DNA from: Nannochloris sp. 'desiccata'
Lineage: Eukaryota > Chlorophyta > Trebouxiophyceae > Chlorellales > Chlorellaceae
Assembly: GCA_019044685.2 (NCBI GenBank)
Contig: JAGTXX020000003.1
Location: 744,001 to 808,000, forward strand
DNA: 64,000 nt
Direction of reading: 5' to 3'
Part shown: positions 40,981 through 52,551 of the stretch, in pieces
Numbering within the stretch: position 1 is the stretch's first letter
Layout: every line of letters starts with the position of its first letter
Position numbers and translations under genes: made by a program
The notes under the pieces: model-generated
Database searches by the model: none
Seen by the model: only the letters and a program-made list of their open reading frames with translations
What the model was told of the DNA's origin: nothing

Positions 40981-41370
40981 TTTATGTGCAACCTTGAGCT
41001 AGGTATGTTTAATGAAAAGGTAGTATTACAGTCAGACTGATCTCTGTTTTAAAGATGCACAGCCTAAAAATCTACAACGCCCAGGCTGCGGTAGTTTGCG
41101 GGGTGTCTGCAATTCGCACGAGTTTGGAACGAATATCGAAATGCGCAATAGCTTCTTAGGGCTTCTTGGGCATCTTTTCTATGCCAAAAGGCGCAGGGAA
41201 GAAAAACTGCAAATATTTGGTGAGCCTCATGAGGTGATCAAAGCCTCGTTAAGTGAATTCCAAGGCACACAAAGATTATTGATTATATTTCATAAACCAC
41301 AAACAACCCATCGAATCACCCCTACTGACCTTTAAACATAGTAAAACTGGCGCCATTCCAAGAAAAACGG
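40981..41370. promoter_or_regulatory. Divergent promoter region (carboxypeptidase / HSF)
   Basis: 390 bp between divergent starts. Scattered TTC/GAA triplets exist (GAACGAATATCGAA at about 41126, TTCTTAGGGCTTC at 41152), but not in the strict 5-bp spacing of a heat-shock element, so autoregulation cannot be claimed. Confidence 0.35.
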
Positions 41371-43035
41371 ATGTCTACTCGCAGAGGGGGTAGCTATGTT
41401 GCCAAAGAGCAAACAAAAGCTGGGGGATCATCACAACCACCTCCATTTTTAGTGAAAACGTAAGTATGAAACATGGTCAATATCAAAGTTGCCACGTAGC
41501 GATCAAACATTATGGACGAATTCAACGCGTTTCCTCTTATTCTTTGCAGATATGAGTTGGTTGAAGATCCATTGACTGATCCCATCGTATCTTGGGCAGG
41601 GGACGGCCAGAGGTAAGTCCCGTTTCATAAAGAGTTTTCTGGAAGCTACTAAGATGACGTGCAAATCAAGGCACTTTATTTATCTTTTCTAACTTCCTTT
41701 CCCCCATTTATCAATTCTATCAACTGCAGTTTTGTTGTCTGGAGACCTGCTGAATTTGCTCGCGATCTCCTTCCTCTCCACTTCAAGCACAACAATTTCT
41801 CATCCTTTGTTCGACAGCTCAACACATATGGTTTTAGAAAAGTTGATCCAGACCGCTGGGAATTTGCTAACGAGTACTTCTTACGTGGTCGACGCGATTT
41901 ATTGATTGAAATTCATCGCCGCAAGCCTTCCAGCGGAGAACGTGGTGGCGCTCGTGGCGGGGGTGGCCTCGCCTCTGCAAGCAGTCATGACTACGCAGCT
42001 CTAGAGGTTGGTGCTTATGGAGGCCTCGCTGCAGAAGTAGACTCTCTTAAACGTGATAAGCAGCTTCTCGTACAAGAAGTTATCCGTTTACGTCAAGCCC
42101 AGCAATCAGCAGATGAGGAAATTAGAAATTTAAGTGACCGTGTTGAATTGAATGAACAACGGCAGCAACAAATGGTGACTTTTTTCGCCCAAGCACTCCA
42201 ACACCCTGCCTTAATCCAGCATTTCGTAGCATCATCTCCATCAATGAAACGTATTGAGGATGGGAGGAGACGGAAGAAAAGGCGCGCTGGTGCTGGTGCA
42301 GGAGGTGTTGCTGGCGTCGTCGGCGCTGCTGCTGCTGTTGGCTCTGATTCTGAAGGCTCCGACTCTGGGGAAGGCGGCCCTTCTGCACAAGATGCAGCAG
42401 CGCTTATTGTCCACCAGCCTAGTGCAGCACAGCAAAGTTTGGCTGATTTAGCACAAGCGTTCATGCAGTTGCTCAACACACAAAGCGAACCGGCTGCAAC
42501 TACAAAAAGAGCACCCCCAAAACCTCGCCCTGTGCCTGTTTCTTCTCCTATTATTGAAGAAGATTACACCAACAGTATCCCTGGAATGAGCGGGGCAGGA
42601 ATGGATTTTGGAGGGGCACCTATGCTTATCAACAGCACCCCAGCAGATCTTCATCGCAATGCAGGCTTCGGTGGACCTGGAGCGGTTCCATTTGGCGGCG
42701 GTGTTGGAGCAGATTTCATCCCTCTCCCTGGCGTCCCTCCAACTACCAATTCAGGTCCTTCATACTCTGAACAAGGTGGTAATGGTCCTATTATTGAATT
42801 ACCCTCCCTCCCTTCACTTTCGTCCTTTAATCTCGATGAACTAGATATGGATCAACTCCCAGATATGCTTGCATCCATGCCATCTCAGGATTTATTGATC
42901 ACGGATGCCGATAATGGTTTAGTGGGAGGTTTGCATGAAGGGTGGAATAGTCAGATACATCCACCTGCTGGACAAGCTCAATTACCTGGTCTTGGTGGGA
43001 CAAATGATGATGTGACCAGCCCTGCGCCGCGGTAA
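41371..43035 (+). CDS. Heat-shock transcription factor, class A-like
   Basis: Three exons, 41371-41459, 41550-41612 and 41730-43035, give 485 aa. The DNA-binding domain runs from [15 protein letters not shown] through [46 protein letters not shown] to RRKP, with the recognition helix intact; both introns lie inside it. A heptad oligomerisation region (about 135-205) follows with the 21-residue spacing between HR-A and HR-B typical of plant class A. A basic RRRKKRR stretch is the likely NLS. The C-terminal 230 residues are acidic, Gly/Pro/Leu-rich, with [13 protein letters not shown] resembling an activation motif. It should bind nGAAn elements as a trimer. Confidence 0.93.
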
Positions 43036-43995
43036 ACTGGGGAAAGAACCAAGAAAAAATTATTAGCGACTTTCTTCTTAATTTTGTTTGATGGTTTTTA
43101 TCAGGATACTATCAAACTTGTATACTACAATATATTACCCACCACTATGAATATTACTAATGATGATGAGATTATCCTATTCTAATTACTTAGTCTAGTC
43201 TAATATTCATTCCTCTGCCTCAATACTTTCTTTCTTTGTTCTTTTTTTTTCCCTCCAAAAATGTATATTCCCGCACCCGCAACTAAAAAACATTCTTCTC
43301 CTCTTCTTCTTTTTTATCAATTCTAGAAACTTATCTACGGTTTCGATTTGTTTTACCTTTCCTTCTTTGCTTTGTTTTGATATATCCTACGTCTTCTTTC
43401 TCTCTCCCTTTTAGATATTCAGTTATAATTTTAAACATTTCTCCCCCCTTCCCCTTGCCTCGTTTTGCTCGTTTTTGTTTTTTGTTTTCCTCCCCCCTGA
43501 CAAGAACCGTTCCTCTTAATATTGATATTAATATATATACATATATTCTCATGAGGGCAGGTGGTTGAAATGAGTTCTTCTTGCTTCAGCTGGCTGCCCT
43601 ACTCTATCCCATGTGTGTCGTCCGCCCTTCTTTGAAAAATTTTCCCCGCTTGCTTTTTCTTCTTTTTCATGCAAATGCAAATGCACTCGCAGGATGCAAC
43701 AATACTCTCCCGCAAGTATGCATACATCATTCGGTATGTTCTCTGACTTTCATTTTATGTGCATTTCCTTTGTGATTGACAAGGATACGATAAAACATAT
43801 ATACATTCCCATGTAAAGCTTAAAAAGTTAAATCCCATCCTCGGGTCTCTTCTTCGCCTAGAATGATTTAGCTTTCCACCTCGGAACTTTCAGCAGAAAC
43901 AGCGAAGAGCCAAGTCTTACAGCGATGTGTTATATATCATCACAAACTAATTAATCAATCAAAAATCAAAGAATCATTTTACAAAAAGAGCAATT
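43036..43995. other. Convergent intergenic region, pyrimidine-rich
   Basis: Nearly 1 kb between the HSF stop and the glutathione peroxidase stop. T- and CT-rich tracts (43200-43500) and an AT-rich tract near 43525 suggest a long 3' UTR. Open frames here are low complexity and overlap. No RNA gene seen. Confidence 0.4.
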
Positions 43996-44701
43996 TTAAA
44001 GCAAAGCAACGATATCCTTCTCAAAATTCAAAGGATCGTCGGTAGGTGCAAATCTCTTAACCACAGTTCCGTTCTTATCGACGAGAAATTTGCTGAAATT
44101 CCAAGGGATATCTTTTCCAAGTAATCCACCCTTCTTGTCCTTTAAGAAAGTGTACAAAGGGGCTTCATTAGGGCCGTTGACTTCACCTTTTTCAAGCATG
44201 GTGAATTTGGCGCCCTTGCGTTGAGCAAAGGCCTTGATTTCGCAGTTTTCGCCGCTTTCTTGTTTGCCAAAGGCATTGCAAGGGAAGGCAATGATTTCAA
44301 AACCCTTGCTCTTGTACTTGTCGTATAAAGCGACCAAAGAGGAGTACTGGGGGGTCATTCCGCAAGCTGTAAAACAAAATAAAGCGAAAGAGTGAGAATG
44401 AGGCGGCAAAAGTTTTGAGGAAAAAAGAAACTTTAATTGGTTCTGTGTTCTTACCACTGGCAACGTTGACAATGAGCAAAGCTTTTCCCTTGTACTGAGA
44501 CATTTTGATCTCTTTACCATCAATATTGGTCACCTTGATATTATAGATGGAATCAGCAGCGGTCTTCGAAGCACCACCAAAGAGAGCCATAGTGCGCACC
44601 GCAGAGCGGGAGACAGCAGCTTTAGGGGCCCTGCGGGTGGTAATGCGAGCACCAGCGAATGCTGAGCGGGATGCTACAGTGCTACGGGCGACAACCTTCA
44701 T
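43996..44701 (-). CDS. Glutathione peroxidase-like, plastid/mitochondrial
   Basis: Two exons, 44701-44455 and 44366-43996, give 205 aa. Residues 1-45 are Arg/Ser/Ala-rich (VARSTVASRSAFAGARITTRR), a transit peptide. The catalytic domain has NVASACGMTPQY with the peroxidatic Cys, AFPCNAFGKQE with the catalytic Gln and the second Cys, and IPWNFSKFLVDKNG with the Trp and Asn. It uses Cys, not selenocysteine: no in-frame TGA is present. Plant homologues use thioredoxin and reduce lipid hydroperoxides. NVASAC instead of NVASKC is a small variation. The intron splits the catalytic loop next to the Cys. An AAACCCTAAA telobox lies upstream at about 44872. Confidence 0.94.
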
Positions 44702-45097
44702 CTTCTAGATCTGTTGATTTAGCACAATTTGCAAGAATGCGTGGTTAAAACTGCTCTGTCGTGAAGAACAGCAAGTGATTTTAGTTTGGATTATTTAGTT
44801 TGTGATTCTGACTGGCGCATTTTCGCAAAACATACTCGCCCATCAATTTCTGTGGTAGAGCTGGGGTGCAAACCCTAAATAGAAACTTCTCTTGACTTTG
44901 ACTATCACTCGACTGCCACCCCCCCTCCCCTGCTGAACCTCTCATCCTCTAGACAGCCTCATACTTTGAACCAATAGCATACGTAGTAAGTGTTACATCA
45001 CGGGTATTTAAATACATGGGAAAATCTCATCATGTGTAAGGTAAGTTTCAGGAGGTAAATCTTAATAGCTACTACTAGACCTATAATAATAATCAGC
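44702..45097. other. Spacer between two minus-strand genes
   Basis: Promoter of the glutathione peroxidase gene, with a telobox-like AAACCCTAAAT at 44872-44882, followed by the 3' UTR of the coiled-coil gene. Nothing else. Confidence 0.4.
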
Positions 45098-47466
45098 TCA
45101 CTTCCCCGAGCTGTCTGGGTCAATTTGTGTCACTTTATTCAAATATTCTTTAGCAAGGAGTACCTGTCTACGAGCCTTGGCCAACGCATCATCTGCACTA
45201 CTACTGCTGGTAGCACTCGCATTACTATTCTTAGTGGCAGCAGCAGTGGTTCTGTCGTATCGCATCTTCTGAGCGGGAGCAGGAGGAGAGGAACCAAGAC
45301 CCCCAACAGCAACCGCACCTCTAGCTCCCCATAGCAGACCTCCTGGTTGTCTTGACGACGGAGCAGAAGCTCTTGCGCTTGCAATCTCAACAGAGGGCGC
45401 AGCAGCAGCAGGGGAAGGAGAAGGGCTTAATAACGACAATTTGAATGCTGCTAATTGTTGTCTGAGCTTTGCATTTTCCGATGCTAGTTCATTTTCAAGA
45501 TAAGATTTCTGAGCTGCTGCTGTGTCTGCTGTGGGTTGTGCGTCAGGTAAACGGGAGAAACCATCAGAACCTGGGGAAGCCAGTGCACACAGTGGCGTAT
45601 CAGCACCAGCAGCCAGTGCACCAGCTGACTGTGAAGTTTGCTGCTGCCCTGCTACCGGCACCAAAGCTGTTGCCAAAGCTGTTCCCGCCGCAGCAGCCTC
45701 GGCATCAGCTGCTGCCTTTTCTGCAGCAGCAAGTTTCGTTTTCGTTTCTTCCAACGCCTTTTCTAGCTCGTCGTGCTTACTTTTCGCTTGATCAAGCTGT
45801 CCTTGCAAGTGTAATATCTCACTTTCCAGCCTGGCCGCCTTGGCAACTGCAGCGGCGGTCGCTTCTTCTGCTGACACAAGAGCAGCGTCCGCTTCCCGCT
45901 TCTGCCTTCTGACAGTATCAGCCAACTCCCCTGCCTCTTTAATTGCCACACTTTCATGTACCCGTGCAGCTTCCATAGCCCCAAGAGCAGTAGAAGCTCG
46001 GGTTTCGGCCTCCACTGCTGCTGTCCTGTGCCTTTCAACATCAATTCTGAGCCCTTCTGCCTCTCTTCTAGCAGCTTCAAGCGCCAATTTAGTACCCTCA
46101 AGCATTGCTTGTGCCCCACTATATGCTCCTCGTTGTCGTTCAAGGTCTCCTTGTCGTGCTGAAGCCTCCTCTCTCCATTTGGCTGCCTCTGTTTCTGCAG
46201 CCGAGCACCGAGCTGAAATATCTTCCAATTGTTTTCGTGCCTTTGCAGCGCTTGCTGTAGCATCTCCTGCAGCAAGTTCAGCGCGTTGATGTTTGGAGAT
46301 AGCTTCGCGCGCTTCTGCAAATGCCTGCTGCGCGTGCTGCGATGCTATTTCCATGGCTTCATCCTTCTCTCGAGCCAAACTTGCTTTTGCAACTCGAAGG
46401 CCTTCAATTTCACTTTCGAGCCCTAAAATGCGATCAGAGCGTAATTTATCAGCTGCTTCAGCATCTTTAGATAACGATTCATACTGTTCTTCCAGCTGTC
46501 GTAAGGTTCCAACTGCAGATTCAAATTTCGAAACCGCACGCTGTGCTGACAATTCAGCCTCTGCTGTGCGTTGCTCCGCACGTTGTATAGCAGATCGTAA
46601 CCTTTCATTCTCTTCTCGAAGACGTTGGGTACCGGAACGTAGCTCGGCTTCAGCTGCTTTTGCACGGGCAAGCTGATTTTCGTAATCTGCTGTCACAGTA
46701 GCCTTCCCGCTTTCCGCCTCAAACTTGAATCTTTCTAATTCCTCATCACGTGATTCTCTTGCCGCAGCAACTTGCTGTCCGGTGAGAGATAATGCTTCGG
46801 CATGCCGTGCTTCTAATGCTGTGAGCTGTGCGTCACGTTCGCGAAGTGAAGCATCTCGTTCAGCTATTGATCTTCGGGCGTCAGTTAATGCAATCTCTTT
46901 TGATTGAATGATTTCACGAGAGGAAGCTAAAGCAGATTCACATCGAACGAGCTCAGATTCGCGATCTTCTAATTTTCTTTGACTTCGCTTAAATTCAGAG
47001 GTCATTTGGGCAAGTTGCTGTGAAAGAAGAGCTACTTGAGTCTCAAGGGCAGCGGCGGTCGAGGCAAGGCCACTGGCGCCTCTGCTGTGGCTATCTCCAG
47101 ACCGCTGTGATCGCTGCATTGCGGTAAAATTATTGAGTTCAGGATACTACTATATACAACTTTGAATTAAACGCAAGAAAAATAGGGTATTCTTAGAAAG
47201 GCTTACCTGGCTATTTTGAGTGCGACCGCTGGCGGAAGGCTTGCTCGATGGGGTGCTGCTCGAAGGTGTCCGTCGATCATCCTGCAATCACATTCATCAT
47301 AAAAATAAATTGCTGAATTTAATAAGGCAGCTTTACGCAGATAAACAGTACCATCGCAACTTACCTGTAACAATTCCTGGCTAAATGTGCGCAACGTGGC
47401 TCCAGGGGTCAACGTGCGCGACCCCGATGCACTAAATAATTGATTCTGAGGTGTCTGGATACTCAT
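45098..47466 (-). CDS. Long coiled-coil protein (730 aa)
   Basis: Three exons, 47466-47365, 47281-47207 and 47113-45098, with consensus splice sites, all in one frame. Residues 1-95 are Ser/Thr/Pro-rich and disordered. From about 75 to 540 the protein is almost unbroken heptad coil rich in Ala, Glu, Arg and Lys, then an Ala/Pro/Ser-rich tail and a final short segment (ALAKARRQVLLAKEYLNKVTQIDP). No transmembrane helix, GRIP or kinesin motif is visible. It resembles golgin-, centrosome- or SMC-like scaffold proteins only by composition, so homology searches will give false hits. A similar gene lies at 53.5 kb. Confidence 0.75.
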
Positions 47467-47756
47467 CTTATTATTCCCATATTATTTCGAAAAGAGTGTG
47501 GTTGAAAAGTTTGAAATTAATTTGAATTCTAGTTGGTAGTTGGTGTCCAAGTCACTAAGAAGCGAAAGCCAATCCTTGCATTGACTATGTTAAATATCAA
47601 TAATTATACAAAATGCAATCAAGGATAGCTTTTATCCTTCTCATATCTACCCATCTGTCTTTCTCCCGCCAAACCTGAGCAACCAAACCTCAGGCTGAGC
47701 GACGGCAGCAAGGCATTTTTGTTCCTTAATACAAGGCTTAATTAATTCAGAATAAT

Positions 47757-48581
47757 TTACAAAGATCTATACGAATCTACTATCGCTCTCATCACATCTT
47801 CCACTTCCGCCCACTTCTCAACAGGAGCGGCAGCATTTATCGTCAACAAGCGTCCCCCACTGAGCACCGCCCTTGCTAGATGGTGCCGTTTCTGCGTAGG
47901 TATCTCCTGGCCCAATCCTCCTAGACATCTCAACACACCGCCAGCCTGTTCTTGAATCTCTCCTCTACATACTTCAATTTCATACTCGAAGTCATATTGC
48001 CGCCGCCGCCCCTCTCCGCTTGACTCACTCAGAAGTTCTTTAAACGACTGCGTGCTGTCTTCTTTTAGAAGAGGGTCTATACACAAAGAATGCCCGACCA
48101 ACTCCGTTAATCCATTATCTACGTTAATATCTTTTGGGACGTCTACGGTTCTGAAAACGCTAACAACAAGAAATTTTGTGAAATCGCCAACGGCGGCAAC
48201 GGCTCCGTCGCTTCTACCTCCACTGCGGTCGTAAGCGACAACCCAGCCAGCAGGATATGAAAATTCAAAACCTTCACTACTTTGAAATGATTGGGAGAGC
48301 GTAGTTGGAGCTGCAATGGCTCTTTGTACTGGTTGTAGTAGACCTCCCCAAGTTGCGGCAGTGGCGGCAATGGAAAGAAGAGTTCGTCGTTGGATAATTT
48401 CCGGGGCTATACTTGTTGGAATTCCAGACTTTCTACTGAGCTCATAAACATCATGATGGGGTGTTAATTGCACCGGGGCCACTCTCACTGGGGCTCTCAT
48501 TGGGGCAACATGCTCCTTCTTAAAATAATTGTGATCACTTAATTTTCCCAAGCGTGAAAGCTTTCCTGTAATATTTGCCAT
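47757..48581 (-). CDS. PsbP-domain thylakoid-lumen protein
   Basis: Intronless, 274 aa. The N-terminal 60 residues are basic/hydroxylated and poor in acids, a plastid transit peptide. QRRTLLSIAATAATWGGLLQPVQRAIAAP (about 64-92) is a twin-Arg lumenal targeting signal with an AIAA cleavage site. The mature part has FQSSEGFEFSYPAGWVVAYD, FTKFLVVSVFRT, YDFEYEIEVCRGE and a final HHLARAVLSGGRLLTINAAAP segment, the PsbP fold. Sequence is far from true PsbP, so a PsbP-like/PsbP-domain protein (PPL or PPD) serving photosystem assembly or NDH is more likely than oxygen-evolving PsbP itself. Confirms a green plastid. Confidence 0.85.
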   Translation of the reverse strand: MANITGKLSRLGKLSDHNYFKKEHVAPMRAPVRVAPVQLTPHHDVYELSRKSGIPTSIAPEIIQRRTLLSIAATAATWGGLLQPVQRAIAAPTTLSQSFQSSEGFEFSYPAGWVVAYDRSGGRSDGAVAAVGDFTKFLVVSVFRTVDVPKDINVDNGLTELVGHSLCIDPLLKEDSTQSFKELLSESSGEGRRRQYDFEYEIEVCRGEIQEQAGGVLRCLGGLGQEIPTQKRHHLARAVLSGGRLLTINAAAPVEKWAEVEDVMRAIVDSYRSL

Positions 48582-48826
48582 ATCTAATGCCTCTAGTCTA
48601 TGCCAAGTTCTGATTTTAATTTCAAATTTCTCTGGAATTGAGAGATTCTAAAATGCTAATTTTCGTTCGAAAGAAGGTGAGGAGACTCGTTGACCAGCCA
48701 CAGCCAAGCTGCTAATTAACTCTCAGATGCCCGCACTGCCACCAGTAATATAAACATAATAACCTGCATATTTGCAAGACAGCGACGTGCCCTCTTGATC
48801 GCTAAACAGAACCAGAAGATCTTGAA

Positions 48827-50679
48827 ATGACAGGAACCATGGATGGAGGAGATAAAACAAATCTGTATGCCGTGTTAGGCGTAACCAAGGCAGCTGACGA
48901 TAAAGAAGTAAGTTGCACATGGCGACTACCTGGTTCTATGCGATTATGTTACCTTTCGAGCGATTCTGCACAATTGTGCATTCTTGATGAATAACCGATC
49001 TTGTTTGACTTTTCAGTCTTTAAATTCTGAAAGCTACTAAGCCATCTAAAAACAACAATTATTCTAACCGTATTCTTCTTACTCGATACAACCACGCAGA
49101 TCCGCCGTGCTTTCCGCAATCTTGCGAGCAAAGAGCACCCCGACAAGGGCGGTGATCCTCACCGTTTCCGCAACATCCAAGAAGCTTATGAAGTCCTTTC
49201 AAGTACTCAAAAGGTAAGCCAAGAATAGCAGAACGATTAATACCAAAGTTACCTAACAAATATGACAATTATGTTACGTGACTCCTTCATTCAAGCGATT
49301 ATTTAACTATATTCCCTTCTTCCTTATTTGTTTCTACCGCTCAGCGTAAAGAATATGACACTACTGGCAAGGTCCTCAAAACTGTCGAAGAAGAATTCGT
49401 GGACTCCTTTGGCGGCGGCAATTACCGTGATAAAATCCGCTCTGCCGACGCAGCAGCTGCTGAACCACGTGTTAATCTCACAGAACAACTTGTTCTCCGT
49501 CAAAGCGCCAGCGCCCAAAGTCACACTGCGGGCTTTGAAGCCTGGATGAGATCTCGTGGAGACACTGGAGTTCAAGTTTTCACTGCTGATGACGTCGTAG
49601 AACAATTTGGAGTCGTAAAAGGGTCCTATGAAGCTGTTCCTTTGCCTCAAATTAAAGCGTATACAGTCCAGTGTCAACGTGCCGGCCTCCCCAAGGAGGC
49701 CCTCACTCTCCGCTCTGAGCCCATTCCCATGGAATTAGAGTGGGGTCAGGTCCTTGTCAGCATCCGTGCTGCCCCCATTAACCCTGCTGATCTCTATACT
49801 ATCCAAACCGGAGGATTGTACGGGACAGAACCTGCAGCACAACCTCCATTTGTTCCTGGTCATGATGGTATTGGAGTTGTGGTTAAAACTGGACCTGGCG
49901 TGAAATCTCTGGTAGAAGGTGATTGGGTGGTACCTATCGCTCCTCATGCAGGGACCTGGCGTTCTTTAGCTGCCATGAAAGAAAAAGAATTGCTTCGTCT
50001 GCCGGCAGACGTCATGCCGGTGGAGCAAGCCGCTTTATTGAGAGAAATGATCACTGCGTATCGTTTATTGGAAGATGCTGCCTTGAAACCTGGAGATTGT
50101 GTTATATTAAATGCTGGAAATGGAACTGTCGGTCAATTAATAATTCAATTGTGCCGATTATTACGCCTTCGTGCAGTGGCAGTTATTTCCGATCAGTCCG
50201 AGTTTGAAAGAACGGCTTTGTGGCTTCGTGCTTTGGGTGCAGCTGAGGTATTACCCGATAGTGGATCACTTCGCGCTGAACTTGACAAGCTCAAGTTCTT
50301 TGGCAAGCCGAAATTGGCCCTGGATGCTGTGGGTGGGGCGTCTGCACAGAGGTTGTCAGATGCTCTTGTTGACGGGGGCCAGATGGTGGTGTATGGGTGC
50401 ATTAGTGGTGCGAGTCCTACCTGGAACTGGCGTTCTTGGGTATTCCAGGGCTTACGCGTCCGTGGTTTCAATGCACGTAAATGGATGGCTGACAATAAGA
50501 AGAAAGTTCCTGCTTTAGTGGAAGCTCTTGGAAAATTAGTGTCTGCTGGTAAATTGGCGGCGGCGGTGACCGAGTACGAACTTTCTTCCGAGTTTGACGA
50601 GGCGCTGGATCATGCTATGGATCGTGGAAAGAATACAAAAGTGGTGTTGAAAGTATCTGATGTAGGGGAGAAGTATTAA
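48827..50679 (+). CDS. Fusion of J domain and enoyl-thioester reductase (MECR-like)
   Basis: Three exons, 48827-48907, 49100-49213 and 49345-50679, give 509 aa without frame break. Residues 12-75 form a J domain: NLYAVLGVTKAADDKE, helix II IRRAFRNLASKEHPDKGGDP with the HPD motif, and FRNIQEAYEVLSSTQKRKEYD. After a linker with FVDSFGGG the medium-chain reductase domain runs from about 165: APINPADLYTIQTGGLYG, GHDGIGVVV, GDWVVP, GTWRS, NAGNGTVGQLIIQL (NADPH loop) and LDAVGGASAQRL, the pattern of mitochondrial 2-enoyl thioester reductase (MECR/Etr1). MECR reduces trans-2-enoyl-ACP in fatty-acid synthesis. No presequence precedes the J domain, so localisation is unclear. J domains stimulate Hsp70. 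Confidence 0.88.
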
Positions 50680-51114
50680 GTTGACTTTTTAAATGATATT
50701 AGGAACGGTGGCAGTTTTGGCGGTTTTGGCACTGCCTCCCCTGAGACAGAATACAAATTGACCATGTTCTGTTGCTGTTGCTGTACATATTAATGCGTAT
50801 ATCGAGTTGAAGAAGGAGAATGTAATAGCTACAGGAGCTTTAGTTTATCGAACATTTTAGGAAAACAAAGGCAGCAGGCTCTGATATAACCCTATGGAAT
50901 CTGATGAGTCGATAGGGTCAGCCGTCGAACATGACTCAGTGATTCAGCCCAGACTGACTAACCCCAATTGAGAAAAAACTTAAAATCTGCGAATTATAGG
51001 CCAAAGAATCATATCTTATTGTTATTGATTCTTTACAAACACTATTGTTATTTGATCTGACCTGTTGGTATCCCTTTTTGACAAGGCTATACCACCAATT
51101 TGATCATTATCAAA
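50680..51114. other. Tandem-gene spacer
   Basis: 3' UTR of the fusion gene and promoter of the secreted protein gene. Contains a CAGTTTTGGCGGTTTTGGCACTG direct repeat of GGCGGTTTTGG-like units near 50710. Nothing else recognised. Confidence 0.35.
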
Positions 51115-51798
51115 ATGAAAGGATTCAGCTCCATGCTCCTTTTGGCAACCGTTTTGCTCGCGGTTGTGATCCAATCTGAGGCAGCTAGAGTACGCGTGAA
51201 TTGGTCACCCAAAAAGGGCGTCCGTGTCGCTCTCCCCAAGGGCAGAGGCTATAGTTTCAATGGAAAAACATTGAAGGTCAGACTCAAAGTTTAACACTAA
51301 AAAGTAGCTGACCTGAATTGATCGCTACTCTTTTAAAGCACAGTCATACCTCAAATGGCAATTGAAAGCAAAAAGACGCACAATTGCGTCCTTTGTTCGC
51401 TTCCCGCCAGCTCTTTTTGCACGCCACCACTTCAGCCCGAATTTTTCAAATTTCCAAATTTCCAAAAAATTGACTCGCTTCCCCTATTCTATATCCAGAT
51501 TTGCAACGGCGATGTCCTCAACTTCTACTGGTCTGGCGAGAAAGCTGGTATGCACATGTTTGGTGGCCGTGAATACAGATTTAATGGTGACCAGGGTCGC
51601 TCTGACTTCAATGCTTGCCGTGTCAACAGAGACATCAATTTCCTCAAGACTGAAAACCCCAGAGGCTCTTTCGATACCAAGGGCAACCGTGAGGGATGGA
51701 GATTCTATGCCTACATCCCTGGTTTAGGCAAATTCGATACCCGTGGAGGCAAGGGCTGCAAATTGAAGCTCGCTGTCTACTGGGACAAGAACTGTTAA
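51115..51798 (+). CDS. Secreted cupredoxin/phytocyanin-like protein
   Basis: Two exons, 51115-51276 and 51499-51798, with a 222-bp intron, give 153 aa. Residues 1-23 are a signal peptide (MLLLATVLLAVVIQSEA). The mature chain begins VRVNWSPKKG and has ICNGDVLNFYW, a His in KAGMHMF, a Cys in NACRV and a C-terminal GCKLKLAVYW. Order and spacing recall phytocyanins (strand GD-x-L-x-F, ligand His, Cys, then the terminal strand), but the second His ligand next to the last Cys is missing. If copper is bound it would be atypical; a metal-free structural domain is as likely. Start is the first in-frame ATG; the earlier TTG codon is not used. Confidence 0.6.
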
Positions 51799-52551
51799 GT
51801 GTACCCCCTCGCCTACTTTCTTATTTTTTTTACTCCTCAACCGACAACCACTTTCTCGTCTCTTTTTACAACAACTTATGATCCCTTTCTTTCCTCTATT
51901 ACGAGGAACGCTTATTTGTGATGTTTTCATGGTGTTCGTTGGTTTTCATCTTGAAATGCTAGTACTGCCAAGTCAAACTACTCGTTGATTATAAAAATAG
52001 AATCCAGCACCGACACCCCCGTAGTGGTTTTCTTTTTTTGTTTTTCCTTTCTTTATTGCACATCCTATTCATCTATCCTTACCATCCATTTCATACAAGC
52101 CTCAATACCGCATTTAATCCGTTGTTTGTTTCGCCAATTGGTTCCTTCTTCTAAAGAAAATTCAAAGAAGAAAATTGCGCAGTGCTATTCATTAAAATAA
52201 AAATTTGTCATCTCATCGGTCAACCCCTTGGTGGTCTCCTCCCTCGCTCTCTCTTTCATAGCGTGTCTTCCTCTGCTGAGTTGTTTACTCTTTTCCTTGA
52301 TTCGATCTCATTATTTCCGTTCAGACTTGTCTTTGTTTTTTTTCTTTCTGTTTTTCTGATTCTCAGCATCATGCTGTGTTGGCTGCCTTTGTGTAAGGAA
52401 AGAATCAGAAACTAAACTACCATCGTAACTCCAAGAAGATATGAAAAAGTAAAAATACATATAAATAGCTTGAGGGCATAATTTTACATCCAAAAGATCA
52501 CTATATGAAACTTATATTGGATCGAAAAATCAACTCTCTATGATTTTTTTT
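51799..52551. other. Convergent intergenic region
   Basis: T- and CT-rich 3' UTR space between the cupredoxin-like gene and the HAD gene. Short frames only. No RNA gene or repeat structure noted beyond pyrimidine tracts. Confidence 0.4.

Noticed and set aside
40981..41370. Heat-shock elements for HSF autoregulation
   Set aside because: GAA/TTC triplets are present but not in the required alternating 5-bp phase.
45469..46907. Long antisense ORFs across the coiled-coil gene
   Set aside because: Ala/Ser/Cys-rich shadows produced by the GC-rich, Ala/Glu-rich codons of the real minus-strand gene.
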